Origin: Leishmania mexicana MHOM/GT/2001/U1103
Taxonomy: Eukaryota; Euglenozoa; Kinetoplastea; Trypanosomatida; Trypanosomatidae
DNA: 64,000 nt
Direction of reading: 5' to 3'
NCBI RefSeq assembly: GCF_000234665.1
Contig: NC_018323.1
Location: forward strand, 224,573 to 288,572
Shown here: positions 49,701 through 58,870 of the stretch, piece after piece
How positions within the stretch are numbered: position 1 is the first letter of the stretch
How the letters are laid out: each line of letters starts with the position of its first letter
Translations under genes and position numbers: made by a program
Notes under the pieces: generated by a model
Databases searched by the model: none
What the model saw: only the letters and a program-made list of their open reading frames with translations
Told to the model about the DNA's origin: nothing

Positions 49701-52604
49701 TACCCGAGCTGTGTGGTGCCGACGGGCGAGGAGGGGATCGGCCTCGTTTACGACGGCGTCTCCACCTCTAGCATCGGCGGCGCTGGTGGCGGCGGTGAGC
49801 CCTCCGGTAGCGGCGCTCCGGCAGCGGGTACAGGTCGCCGGGTGGCGAGTTTCAGCAGCGACTGTGTTCTCGCTGATGCGGTGCAGTGTGCCAAGGCGGC
49901 CGGCAGACCGTTTCTGTTTCTCGCCAAGTCGATCGCCGACGCGGCGACGCGTGAGGCAGCCGTCATGGGCACATCGTCCACCGTAGCCGCTACCGTTGTG
50001 GAGCAGGTCGACCCCCTGCATGAGGCAGCGGCGGTGGTCTTCTGCGGCCACTTCTACGAGCGTCCGCGCAAGGCACCGACGCGTTGCCGCGGGTGGTCGT
50101 CGGTGCTGACGAGTCGGTGGCGCGAAACTCGACGCGCGCGCGCGTTGCCGCCGGTTTCACAGCTGCCGCCGACGTGCATCTCGGTGCAGTCGTACGACAC
50201 GGTGCACTGCAACCACGTTATCTTCACCATGGACCAGAACCTCTCCCTCACGATGCGGTCAACGACAGCGAAGTGGTTGCAGCAGCTCCGCACCCACGTC
50301 GGCGCCTACCTCACCGCACTGGCGCGTGGGGTCGCCACGTCCAACAGTAACGGGTCACTAAGGGAGGCGTCGTCGGCTCTAGCGGCTGAGCTGGCGGAAG
50401 CGTGGGAGTGGTGGGAGCGTCGTCATGAGCAGGGCCGCGATTGGCTGCGTGAGGAGCGGGTGGTCGTGGCACATCAGCAGCAGCAAAAGGAGGCGGCGGC
50501 GGCTGGCTATGACGAGCAGGAGCAGGCGGCGTCGGCGGCCAAGATCGCGGCGCTGCGACAGCGTCTCTTCGGCTACTATGAGTGGCAGATTCGACCCGGC
50601 ACCCCAGCCGCTGTCGTCCTTCCATCGAATGCAGAACGGCAGGCGTTTGCCAAGAGCGCAGCTGCCGCGGCAGCGGCAGCTACGAAGGGGAGTGGCGAGG
50701 TCGACAATGGTGACGCAGGCGCGGCTGCAGAAGACGACGCCGCCGCAGAGGGCGCTGGTGGGGTGCAGGCCACGTACTCGGGCAAGGTGCCGCCGGCCGA
50801 CGTGGACCACATCTTCCGTCTGTGCGTCAAGAGTGTGGCCGCCAAGGGCACGCGCGAGGCCGAGGCGCAGCTGCTTCGCGACAACCCGGACATGTTCGGT
50901 TTCCTCAACCCCGAAGATGAGTTCCATGAGTACTACCTGTACTTGCTGCGGCAAGCAGCGCCAGACATGGAGGTGCTCGGCGACAACCTGGAGGAACTCA
51001 TCGCCTTCCTTGAAGACCTTGAAGCAGAGCTGCGTGAGGAGCTGGGGCTGCCGCACCCGAACGCGGCGGCACAGGAGGACGCCGGGGGAGTCCTGGGCAG
51101 GCACGTGAACGGCGAAGACGGCGTCTACGGCGCAAGTGCAGCCGGCATTTGGGGCGGCGACGTCAGTGGTGATGCGAATGGGCAGTGGAACTCCAGCCCG
51201 TTTGGCGGCGGCTACGCAGTGCACGACGTTCCAGTCGGTGAGGGTGACGTGGACGGCTACGGTGACGGCGACAGCGGTGGGTTGCAGCTCGAATCTGCCG
51301 CGATCAACCTCAAAAAGAGCGCTGGCCCAACATTGGCGGAGAAAATCGAGGAGGCAAAGCGAGCGCAAGCGAGCGCGGCCCCTACGACGGGCAAGTCGGC
51401 CGATATGGCACCTCCTATGATGATCGGTGCCCCTGCAGCGCCGCTGCAGATGAGCCTGCCCACCGCGCCGTCGCCAGCGAGCGGCAATACACCGTTTGTG
51501 TCCACCAACGCAGGTGAGACGCTCGCCGACAAGCTGCGGGCAATGCAGATGGCCGCCATGGGCGGCTCTGCCGGCAGTGCCAGCGATCTCGCGCGGCTGC
51601 AGTTTTCGGCGCAGCCGAGCGCTGATCCAACGAGCGCGCAGCCCGAGTCTGCGGCACCGTGTGGCGTGCTGCCGCCGCCACCTACGGCAGCCGACTTGCT
51701 CGCCGTCATCAACGGCGGCGAAGGCGCGGATGTGGCGCCGCCACAGGCATCCCTTGACCTCGACTTTCAACAAGCTCCACCAACAACCGAGGAGCTCCTG
51801 GACTTGCTGGGGCCGGCGCTCCCCACTTCGGCACCCGCTGACCCCTTCGCAGCGGGCAGCGGTCTCGGTAGCAGCCGGGGTACCGCGCCACTGCCCTCTG
51901 CGACGATGGCGGCGATGATGATGGGGATGGCAACCACACCTCTGCATCGGCCTCCGCCGGCCATCCCTGCCAAGGCAGTCGAGGAGCGTCCGCCGTCCGT
52001 GCTGGTGTACCCGGTACCGGACATACGGAAGTACGGGAACGTGCGCCTGCTCCTGGCCAAGAGCCTCAGCGAGTCGCTCAACATGCGCGTTGGTCCGACC
52101 ACCATCGTCGGTCACGTGGCACGAATCGATGTCCCGAACCGCAACGTGGAGGCGCGTGCACTGGCGCTGAAGAAATTCACATGTGGTGACGCCAAAATCA
52201 CGGTGCACCTCTTCAAGAACGACCGCATCATAGATGACCCAGAGCGCGAGGAGCGCGAGCGTCGCAAGCGACGCGAGGAGCTGCGGCAGCAAGAGGCGGA
52301 GCGGCACCTGGAGCGGCGCCGTCGCACCAGAGCCTCTGCTGGTGGCGACACGCCGGCCGGTGCGAAGGCTTCCCGGCGCGCCGGCAATGTTGGCGCAGCC
52401 CTTACCGGAAGCGCAGGCATCGACCCGACGAGTCCGGACGCTTTTAACGACCCGAGCGCGTACACCGCTGACGCTCCTGTGCTGTCAGCGAAGGTCGACG
52501 TGGCGAAGGCAACCTCAATGAGGATCGGTGTCCTCTCATCGTCGGAGGATGACGATGATGCAAGCAGCAGTGCCGATTCATCGTCGTCCTCCTTGTCAGA
52601 GTAG
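46800..52604 (+). CDS. Degenerate DExH-type RNA helicase with SURP domain
   Basis: Encodes 1,934 aa. A DExH helicase core is recognisable: Walker A GPAGSGRT (174-181), a TTAEVMLRQLL segment near 247, DDAH (273-276) in place of DEAH, and motif V-like IIVATSELSQSVLP...GLVVDCARNG (about 540-567). Motif III is not clear. The arginine-finger motif VI (QRxGRxGR) is replaced by IAQLRHRRKLAK, so ATPase activity may be lost. Residues about 1327-1417 match a SURP (SWAP) domain (AKGTREAEAQLLRDNPDMFG, FLNPEDEFHEYYLYLL), found almost only in splicing factors such as SF3A1. Two short repeats (TLAEKIEEAKRA and TLADKLRAMQMA) and a charged region with a long Arg/Glu helix and acidic Ser-rich tail close the protein. 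A role in spliceosome or trans-splicing assembly is inferred. The alternative is a helicase-derived scaffold in another RNP. Confidence 0.88.
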   Translation: MSCSLSTFPTTRQACPIAPVSALRAAVERLQQPDATAAGGVDTRRPNYLLDVPVSAIDVDRWEKRWQETMSAVSPSLPSLGVGTKGQLYFQHASIAYAALMTVDEASAPMNAPSTRRLAPLPPFVFATVKALPMTQLLKMRRQWLPHRQRFAVHQQRMGFLDAVLSHALVALIGPAGSGRTLQVPIVLSETEVLKRGRLIVVSANAAAARLTTLRLREERGEDVQHSRTVAAAVPNHNETTESTSVVVTTAEVMLRQLLCDPCLEDVGCVVFDDAHLRNESTELCLSLLRDLLAVQQQWEHQRGAPGGSAAVSSANGPAAGPDADTAQGPDAVRRRRLHVVLNCPDEACATTLLSFLAPSRCTATTFVLQTAPTLMTANTTLYLEEAVQWLLKTEKEGSCLISDSAAMEATLVSYAENVDAVARIMAASDADFAHPAAFRRYWLPLIQQCVDEFDKADRHVAGATAGQGSSPLSAIVLVAPNNHYVHVIANAMREAQRTAAEGDVAASRVCTALAADSPFSSFLTVAQRTAVKDACQRWIIVATSELSQSVLPSGLDVGLVVDCARNGYTTVDTTTMADTVVIEYSTIAQLRHRRKLAKMTATASPAADGDGSKPASPVVIQLIPKSILHGAHHRRLSADPAQHIIFRLPFSRYVQVYQVLQAREEAALSQRAAFSLSAAGGANSSSAAGGGPSIASKVSAVLASQLIGVPAATATRYEAVRRIMASVESYLRAAGHLAVDHTAGSPGMGQLVLQPMAVLSLCLPVPLQVGRLLIVGSLLRSSLAAVTAVGALWCCSDLLSLQGAGAVRVADASDATREAVEEQAALLTEARLFFSRDSLSDVVSAFHVYQMWCSTKAKQEAERDFLEECGVAGEVLQAVFDTQVQLCMLMRTFGLLQQPGDGDESSRAGAGESEAERALRVCVESVQQSTSDSVAQVSSALAGAMAALSPEVATSRALHACVTAALYPSCVVPTGEEGIGLVYDGVSTSSIGGAGGGGEPSGSGAPAAGTGRRVASFSSDCVLADAVQCAKAAGRPFLFLAKSIADAATREAAVMGTSSTVAATVVEQVDPLHEAAAVVFCGHFYERPRKAPTRCRGWSSVLTSRWRETRRARALPPVSQLPPTCISVQSYDTVHCNHVIFTMDQNLSLTMRSTTAKWLQQLRTHVGAYLTALARGVATSNSNGSLREASSALAAELAEAWEWWERRHEQGRDWLREERVVVAHQQQQKEAAAAGYDEQEQAASAAKIAALRQRLFGYYEWQIRPGTPAAVVLPSNAERQAFAKSAAAAAAAATKGSGEVDNGDAGAAAEDDAAAEGAGGVQATYSGKVPPADVDHIFRLCVKSVAAKGTREAEAQLLRDNPDMFGFLNPEDEFHEYYLYLLRQAAPDMEVLGDNLEELIAFLEDLEAELREELGLPHPNAAAQEDAGGVLGRHVNGEDGVYGASAAGIWGGDVSGDANGQWNSSPFGGGYAVHDVPVGEGDVDGYGDGDSGGLQLESAAINLKKSAGPTLAEKIEEAKRAQASAAPTTGKSADMAPPMMIGAPAAPLQMSLPTAPSPASGNTPFVSTNAGETLADKLRAMQMAAMGGSAGSASDLARLQFSAQPSADPTSAQPESAAPCGVLPPPPTAADLLAVINGGEGADVAPPQASLDLDFQQAPPTTEELLDLLGPALPTSAPADPFAAGSGLGSSRGTAPLPSATMAAMMMGMATTPLHRPPPAIPAKAVEERPPSVLVYPVPDIRKYGNVRLLLAKSLSESLNMRVGPTTIVGHVARIDVPNRNVEARALALKKFTCGDAKITVHLFKNDRIIDDPEREERERRKRREELRQQEAERHLERRRRTRASAGGDTPAGAKASRRAGNVGAALTGSAGIDPTSPDAFNDPSAYTADAPVLSAKVDVAKATSMRIGVLSSSEDDDDASSSADSSSSSLSE

Positions 52605-52796
52605 CCGACTCTGTGACAAGGATCATCGCAGGCGCCACTGAAGTGCGGGGCGGGGTGACGAATGCGTGGTGAAGAAAGCTGATAACAATGGTGTGCCGCA
52701 TTGCAATGAAGTTGGCGAGAGGAGAGGAGGGAAGAGCGCCACGGGAGGGCGGGAGAGATAATCTTCTCGCCTCGCATGGCACGAACGTGTGCGTGC

Positions 52797-52812
52797 GTGT
52801 GTGTGTGTGTGT
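52797..52812. repeat. (GT)8 microsatellite
   Basis: A GT run about 190 nt after the helicase stop codon. Confidence 0.8.
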
Positions 52813-53585
52813 ATCATCGTGGGGTATAACTTAAGCACGTCCATTCATAGACGCATGTCCAAGCAAAGCTGGCGGTGCGTAAGGTGCGAGTGCGAGTGCG
52901 TGTGCGTGGGCCCTCGTACGAGAGCCAGACTCAGGGAAAAAAGAAAAAGTGGAAGACAGCGATAGCGGGCGTTGGACTGGTAAGCAAAACACCACACCCA
53001 CACAGACAAGCACAAACGAAAAAAAAAGAAAGCGACTCACGAGCCGCAAACACACACAGCGCGGAGAGGAGCGAAGCGAGTGGCCTACGTGCGGGTGCAA
53101 ACGACGGCGCTCATGCCTTGAAGTGGGGGAAAAAATCTTTCGAACGGAACGTGTACATGCCTGTACATGCATCAGACGACCCGGAAAAGGAGGACATAGG
53201 GCCACCACAGAGGACAGGGAGGGGGGAGGGAGGCAGCCGTGTACGGACGCACCATCCACCTTTACGTTCAACCTCTCACGTTCGGATAGAGAACAGTCGT
53301 GCTTGCCCCTTGCTGTGTAGGTTTTTCATGCGGGTCATCGGCGCTTGCCATCTGGGTCGCTGGTCGATTCGTGTCTCCTCCTCCTACCTAGCTACTGAAT
53401 CTTTCGCCTCCCCCCCCCCTCCCTCCCTCCCTACTGCCCATCTGTTTCTCTGCTTCTTGTTGGGTGACCGACCCTTGTTGCTCATTGGAGCACCCCCTTC
53501 GCCACCCTCCCTTCCTGCAGCGATAACCGCCATCAGAAGCAGTGCTCGCTAGGTCCGGTGCTGGCGTGTGGTTGTGTCTCTACAC

Positions 53586-53616
53586 AGCTTCTCATTGGTA
53601 TTCTCCTTCCTTGCAG
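53586..53616 (+). promoter_or_regulatory. Candidate trans-splice acceptor for RPAC1
   Basis: A T/C-rich tract ends in GCAG at 53613-53616, leaving a 71-nt leader with no ATG before 53688. A second good site is CAG at 53518-53520. Confidence 0.5.
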
Positions 53617-53687
53617 CGTTCTGCGCGGCGTGCTGCTGCGAGCACCGACTCCAGAAACAAACATTCGTAAATTTAGTACCCACCTCA

Positions 53688-54992
53688 ATGTCGAAGCCAC
53701 GGCGGGACGTCAACAAGGTGCAGATCGGCTACCACCGTGCTGAGAACACCGAGACGGTAAGTTCGCCGCACACGTATGCCTACAGCAGTGGTAAGAGCGT
53801 TCCGTCCACCACCAAGCCGGATAAGCCGACAGTGTCGAATATCCGCATCGTGTCTGCCGTCGCCGGGCTGCCGCCGTCGCGCTTTGCAGCCAATGCGTCG
53901 ATGAAGCGGGAGAAGAACGAAGAGGGGTCAGAGAGCGCTACCGCCGCAGCAAGCAGCGCGTCATCGTCGTTGGTGCATGGCGCGGCAAGCGAGGCGCGGG
54001 CGACCGTAGACGGATTCCCTTGGTCGACGCGGCGGGTGGAGCGGATGTCGTTCGAGATGCAGAACGTGAGTCCTCCCATTTCGAACCTGTTCCGTCGGGT
54101 GCTGACGACGGAGGTGCCGACGCTGGCATTCGACCGCGTTTTAATCGAAGAAAACGATAGCCCGGTGCTGGATGAGCTTCTGTCGCACCGCCTCGGCCTC
54201 GTTCCGGTGGCGGGTCCGGTAATGAAGATGCACTACATCACCGAGAGCAATCAGGCAAGCTTTAACAATCTGGACCCGAGCCGCGTGCTGCTGTTTGAGC
54301 TGGACGCCACGGGCGCCAAGGATGCGGCGGTGACGCCGGTGTATAGCCGCCAGCTGCAGTGGGTGCCGCTGCCGGGGCAGGATAAGAAAACCGGCGCTGT
54401 GGCGGGCGTCTGCCAAGCGGGGAGCGAGGAGTGTGCCGGCGCAGACGACGATGACGACGCGGTGTTCCTCGTGCATCCTGATATCCTGCTCACCAAGCTA
54501 GGCCCTGGCCAGCGCATCAAGCTCAAGGCGATCGCTGTGAAGGGCCTCGGTGCCGTGCACGCCAAGTGGAGCCCAGTGTCGGCGTGCTACTACGAGATGA
54601 AGACCTCCGTCGAGCTCTGTGAGCGGCTGACAGGCTCGGCGGCCGAGGCGCTCGTGAAGTCCTGCCCCACTGGTGTTTTCGGCTACGAAGGTGGCCAAAA
54701 GGGTGCGGCAGCGACTGTCGTAGCGCCGGAGAAGTGCACCCTGTGCCGCGAGTGCCTCCGCAGGGACGACACGGGTCCTGGGGCCGCCACCAACGAGGGC
54801 GACCGAGTTCGTGTGCAGAAGGACAAGACACACGTCCTCTTTCACATTGAGAGCGTGGGCCAGCTGCACCCGGCACAGATTCTGCGCTTCGGCCTCCGTC
54901 TCTTCGCTGAGCGCTGCCGGGCACTCGCGGAGATGGTGCAGTCGACCGAGGTGCACGTGGTGGATGCGGGCGCCAAGTCACTGGAGCATTGA
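53688..54992 (+). CDS. RPAC1: RNA polymerase I and III subunit RPAC1 (AC40)
   Basis: Encodes 434 aa. It is the alpha-like subunit shared by polymerases I and III that nucleates assembly with RPAC2. The alpha motif is clear near residue 122 onward (PPISNLFRRVLTTEVPTLAF, then LDELLSHRLGLVPVAG). RPAC1-specific signatures follow: VYSRQLQWVPLPG, then DILLTKLGPGQRIKLKAIAV, then KGLGAVHAKWSPVSACYYEM, and the closing VLFHIESVGQLHPAQILRFG. These separate it from RPB3. About 115 N-terminal residues are Ser/Ala-rich and extra. Cysteines C326, C350, C353 and C356 (within SCPTG and CTLCRECLR) form a ferredoxin-like set as in archaeal subunit D. The frame runs back to a GTG at 53568, but 53688 is the first ATG after the splice site. 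Confidence 0.95.
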   Translation: MSKPRRDVNKVQIGYHRAENTETVSSPHTYAYSSGKSVPSTTKPDKPTVSNIRIVSAVAGLPPSRFAANASMKREKNEEGSESATAAASSASSSLVHGAASEARATVDGFPWSTRRVERMSFEMQNVSPPISNLFRRVLTTEVPTLAFDRVLIEENDSPVLDELLSHRLGLVPVAGPVMKMHYITESNQASFNNLDPSRVLLFELDATGAKDAAVTPVYSRQLQWVPLPGQDKKTGAVAGVCQAGSEECAGADDDDDAVFLVHPDILLTKLGPGQRIKLKAIAVKGLGAVHAKWSPVSACYYEMKTSVELCERLTGSAAEALVKSCPTGVFGYEGGQKGAAATVVAPEKCTLCRECLRRDDTGPGAATNEGDRVRVQKDKTHVLFHIESVGQLHPAQILRFGLRLFAERCRALAEMVQSTEVHVVDAGAKSLEH

Positions 54993-55982
54993 GGCCGAGA
55001 AGAAACGAGCACGAGGAGGGGTTGGGGGGGGGGGCTAAAGCGAAACAGAGGAGTGGCGGGAGCGAGTGGCACAGGCGCTCGATTTGGCTTCCCCACCGCA
55101 TCCGTCGCCCCCCACCCCCTCCCCCTCCTCTGTGTGTCCCCGTAGCGCCGTGGCAACGTTGTCTTCTGCGCCATGGTATCCCTGCCTCTCGCTCTTTATA
55201 ATGCATAAGTGCCTTGTTTTTGTTTTTCGGCCGGCATGGGGGAGGGGGAGGAGGTCGGGAATGTGTGTGGGGTGTGTGGTGGGTGTGGGTGTGGGAGCAA
55301 ACGGGCGCCTGTCTTCCCTCGCCCACCCCACCACACAAATGTCCGGTCCACTTCACCCGCCAACCCCACTCGCGGTCGTCGTCTCTTCTTTCTCTCCCTC
55401 CATGTCTCTCGGGTAAACAATCACACGTGCATCTTGCATAACACGTACATACATGAGAGGAGGATGCCAGACAGAAAACAAGCCCACCGTCACCAGTCTC
55501 GTCACCGTAACGCATTGATGGGCTCCAACTGCAGGGGGTCCACAAGAGCGCGTGTTACTGGGTCACGTCGTGACATCTCTCAGGCTGCGCGTCGTGGAGT
55601 CCTTGGCGAAGGATGGTGGGCGCGGGACGCAGCTCCAATGGGGAGTGAGTCCATTGCCTTCTTGGGGATGCCATGAGGCACGTGGAAGGAGCGATGGTGC
55701 GATGAGGCTAAAGAGACTTTGGTAACGCATCGATGTGGAAGCGTCTTCCCTACTTCGTGCCTGCTCCTGTTTTGGCGCAAGGTCGGCGCTGGCGAGCAGG
55801 TGTGCGGCACACAAAAACGCCCACGCACGCCTGTGTACCAAGTGTCACAGCCTCACCCCGCACGTGGTTTTCGATCCCGCACGTGGACTTGCCATGCGCT
55901 TCACACTCTGTCTCTGCCCCTCTCTCTCGTCCTGCTCTTCCATCCGCTCCCTGCAGACGGAGAGTACACACATTAGCCCGCA
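54993..55982. other. 1.0 kb spacer
   Basis: No gene is supported. It holds a G-run near 55023-55033, a GT-rich part at 55255-55295, a mixed GC-rich part at 55480-55700 and the pyrimidine tract for UTP11. Confidence 0.65.
55908..55956 (+). promoter_or_regulatory. Candidate trans-splice acceptor for UTP11
   Basis: A strong C/T tract ends in GCAG at 55953-55956. The leader would be only 26 nt with no other ATG, fixing the start at 55983. Confidence 0.6.
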
Positions 55983-57068
55983 ATGACGAAGGGGAAAGGG
56001 CGCAACCCAGGCGCCAGCGGGCTCGACAAGCACCTCAAGCGCAAGACCCACCTAGAACGGTCGCAGCCGAAGTCGCGCCAGCATCTCGGCCAGCTCGAGA
56101 AGCACAAAGATCATGTTCTCCGTGCAAAGAAGCGCAAGGTTAAGGTGCGCCGCCTGCAGGAAATCAAGCGCGCCGCAGCGCAGCGCAACCCAGATGAGTT
56201 CAACATTGGCATGACGAAGGCGGTTATGGATGTGGCGAATGGCCGCATGAGGAAGCGCCGGGTCCGGCTGGTCGACTCTGACCGGAAGAAGGACATGCAA
56301 AAGACGATTGACCACAACCGGCGCAATGTGCAGTATCTCGAGTTCAAGGCCCAGGCCGACCAGCAGCGGGCGACCGAGCTGCTGAACGAGGAGGCGGCGG
56401 CAGCGCTGACGTCGACTGCCCCTCAGAACAAGCACATTGTCTTTGTAAACTCCGAAGAGGAGTTCCGAAGCTTCAACCCGCTCAAGCACTTTGACGCGAC
56501 GCCGGAGATGATGCGGCAGCACCCGGCGGTGCGCGGCCGCATCAGCGTCCTGGAGAAGACGGTGATGCCGGAGGAGATTCTCATGAGCGGCGGGCACCAG
56601 ATGAAGTCCGCCGCACAGAAACGCAAGGAGCGGCGCGAGCTGCAGGAGAAGATGCGCCGCAGCGGTGCCGACGCCACCCCCGAGACACGGGCCGCCTTTG
56701 TGGAGCGCCTGCGGGCCAAGAAAGAGCTCAAGCAGTACCAGTTCACAGATCTACTGGAAGAGGTAAAGCGCGAGAGAGAGGCGACCGCCTCCTCATCCAA
56801 GGGCGCCACAGGCGATGACGGCGAGCATGAGGAGGCGGCGGCGCAGGATGAGGTCACGCGGCTGCTTGAGTGGCGCCGTGAACAGGAGCGTCAGGCGGCG
56901 ATAGCGACGGCGCGGCACGTGCGCGAGGTCGGTCAGCGCCTACAGCGAAGCAAGAGTCTATCTGCTTTGGCGAAGAGCATCCGCAAGCAGTCGCAAGGCA
57001 TCAAGCGACAAATGGAGCAGAGGCGGGAGAGCCGCTTCAAGCCCGGAGCGACGCGGCGCGCGCGGTGA
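55983..57068 (+). CDS. UTP11: U3 snoRNP / small-subunit processome protein UTP11
   Basis: Encodes 361 aa. The N-terminal half is the conserved UTP11 region: HLERSQPKSRQHLGQLEKHK, then DHVLRAKKRKVKVRRLQEIK and RNPDEFNIGM. This protein belongs to the small-subunit processome, which binds U3 snoRNA and pre-rRNA in the nucleolus for 18S maturation. The family is usually about 250 residues; here the C-terminal part is longer, with a charged insertion near 260-290 (Ser/Glu-rich) and a basic end (RKQSQGIKRQMEQRRESRFK). The very basic composition and coiled-coil potential fit an RNA-bound processome factor. It follows RPAC1, a polymerase I subunit, so two ribosome-biogenesis genes are adjacent; co-transcription here does not imply a functional operon. 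Confidence 0.95.
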   Translation: MTKGKGRNPGASGLDKHLKRKTHLERSQPKSRQHLGQLEKHKDHVLRAKKRKVKVRRLQEIKRAAAQRNPDEFNIGMTKAVMDVANGRMRKRRVRLVDSDRKKDMQKTIDHNRRNVQYLEFKAQADQQRATELLNEEAAAALTSTAPQNKHIVFVNSEEEFRSFNPLKHFDATPEMMRQHPAVRGRISVLEKTVMPEEILMSGGHQMKSAAQKRKERRELQEKMRRSGADATPETRAAFVERLRAKKELKQYQFTDLLEEVKREREATASSSKGATGDDGEHEEAAAQDEVTRLLEWRREQERQAAIATARHVREVGQRLQRSKSLSALAKSIRKQSQGIKRQMEQRRESRFKPGATRRAR

Positions 57069-57203
57069 GAAAATCCCGCGTCCATGTATGTGAGCAGCGG
57101 CATGCAGGCGAGGAGGAGGGCGGACTTCTGGTGAAGCAGTCCCCACCGCTTGGCATTTCCTCCCTTAGTCGGAAGGCATACGAGGAACTGGCGGCGGTGT
57201 GCT

Positions 57204-57231
57204 TATTACATATATATATATATATGTAATA
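57204..57231. repeat. Perfect 28-nt palindrome centred on a TA tract
   Basis: The TATTACA...TGTAATA arms flank alternating TA; the whole is its own reverse complement. It lies 136 nt after the UTP11 stop and could fold as an RNA hairpin in the 3' UTR. Confidence 0.9.
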
Positions 57232-58782
57232 GGTACTCTCTGGCCCTGCATGCGCGTATTCTCGCGCGGACCATCGATTAATATACGTGATATATGTGAC
57301 TGTATCGGCGTCCTTGAAGGAAATGCGCCGGGGGGAGAAGAGAGGGGGAAAACATAAGCGAAAATAAACGAAGCGACTGGAGCTCTGTAGCACCGACAGA
57401 ATCCAAGGAAGCAGAACGTGCCGGAGGGAAGGGCAATCCGCTCTACAGTGCGGCGCCACACGGCTGCAAGCCTCTCTTGCCACTTACTTTGCCGTGCACC
57501 CTTGATGAGAGAGAAGCAAGCAAACAAGAACAATCAACACGCCCACGAGCTGCTGCACTAGCGCGTGCGCTGGCCTTTTCCGTGACCGTCATAATCAAGA
57601 TGGCGCGCTTTCAGCTGCACCTCTTCGCAGTCGTGTAACGTACGAAGCGGGCTGAAAAGGGATGTTGCAAACACCGCCTATGCTCACCAACAGTGGCCTC
57701 CCCCTCCCCCCTGTGTCTGTAGCCCATGATAGAGGCCCCTCCGGCATCCATCTCCTCTCTCGCTCTCCTCTTCACGCGCTGCTGAAACCGGCCCCGGTCC
57801 TACAACGAGGGCGACGCAATAGAAACGCCAGAAGAAACAAGCCGGATCCTCTCAAGCACACGCAACTCTCTGATCGCCACCGCCACCACCACCACCTCTC
57901 TTCCCTCTCACCACCATCATCATCGTTGTTGTTGCCCCCGATTTGAGGGGGGAAAAAGAAAATAAGCGAAAAGGCTCAGCCGTCGCATCTGCACACGCGC
58001 GCGGGTCCATCGGGTTGGGCTGCGGCACGACAGACAGCAGCGAGGTCTGGCAGAAGAAAAAAAAGATAAGACACCTCTCTAAGTGTGTGTGTTTCATCAT
58101 TGTTCTCTGCTTTCTTCTTGCCTTTGCCCCCCCCCCCTTCCCACATCCCCTTCTCATTTCACGATTACTATCTTCGACGTGTGACAGCTTCCCTCGTCGT
58201 CAGCCGCCGCTCCCATTGCCTGATCCCGTTGCGGTCTCCCCCGCTTCCCACACACACACACACCCTCTGTTCAGTCTCCTCTGCCTTTTGTTTTTCTGTG
58301 CCTGACGCTCAGCCTGCCTTGGACTTTCGGTCAATTCTTTTGTTGTTTGGTGCCTTTCCCTTTTACTTGTTCACACGTACGCGTCCACGCACTCGCGCGT
58401 TGCAGTGCGGCCCTGCTCCTCGTGTCTCTCTCTCGTGCCCGTCCGTGTGTGTGTATGGGTGCCGTTCGCCCGCCGAGCACACACATTCACGCACGCGCTT
58501 CGCCCTTTTCTCTCTTGTGCGTGCGTCTCTCCCACTGGGGGAGGGGAGTGGGCTTCAGCGTGCCGCCTGAGTACTCGTGTGCTTCAAAATTTCCCTATCA
58601 GACCGTTGCGCTTGCTGTTGTTGTCGTTGACGTCTTTCTCTTGTGGGCAGTGGCCTGCTTTGCCGCAGTTCTCACGATTGTGCTCTGCTGTCTTCCGAGC
58701 CCACCCCTCTCCCGCTGTTGTTGTTCGTGCCTCTGTGCCCTTGTGTGTGCGCTCGCGTATGTGTGTGTGTGTGTCTGTGTGT

Positions 58783-58826
58783 CGCTGCGCCTCTTCTTTT
58801 TCTCGCACCGCCTCGCTCACGGACAG
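58783..58826 (+). promoter_or_regulatory. Candidate trans-splice acceptor for the kinesin gene
   Basis: A T/C-rich tract ends in CAG at 58824-58826. The leader would be 44 nt, with no ATG before 58871. Confidence 0.5.
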
Positions 58827-58870
58827 GCCGTTGCCATCTTGCTACATCCTGAAATCTGAATACCGAAAAC

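Larger units (their letters stand above)
52605..53687. other. 1.1 kb spacer
   Basis: No gene is supported. A TG tract lies at about 52797-52812, a purine/A-rich part at 52930-53110, and two pyrimidine tracts with CAG precede RPAC1. Open frames are low-complexity. Confidence 0.65.
57069..58870. other. 1.8 kb spacer
   Basis: No gene is supported. It contains a perfect 28-nt TA palindrome at 57204-57231, a mixed part to 57660, then C/T-rich blocks with short CA and TG runs leading to the kinesin splice acceptor. Confidence 0.65.

Noticed and set aside
50379..52307. 642-codon antisense frame under the helicase gene
   Set aside because: Same reason; the sense frame carries a clear SURP domain here.
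53568..53687. 40-residue hydrophobic N-terminus for RPAC1
   Set aside because: It starts at GTG and contains the likely splice acceptor (AG at 53615-53616); a signal-like leader makes no sense for a nuclear polymerase subunit.
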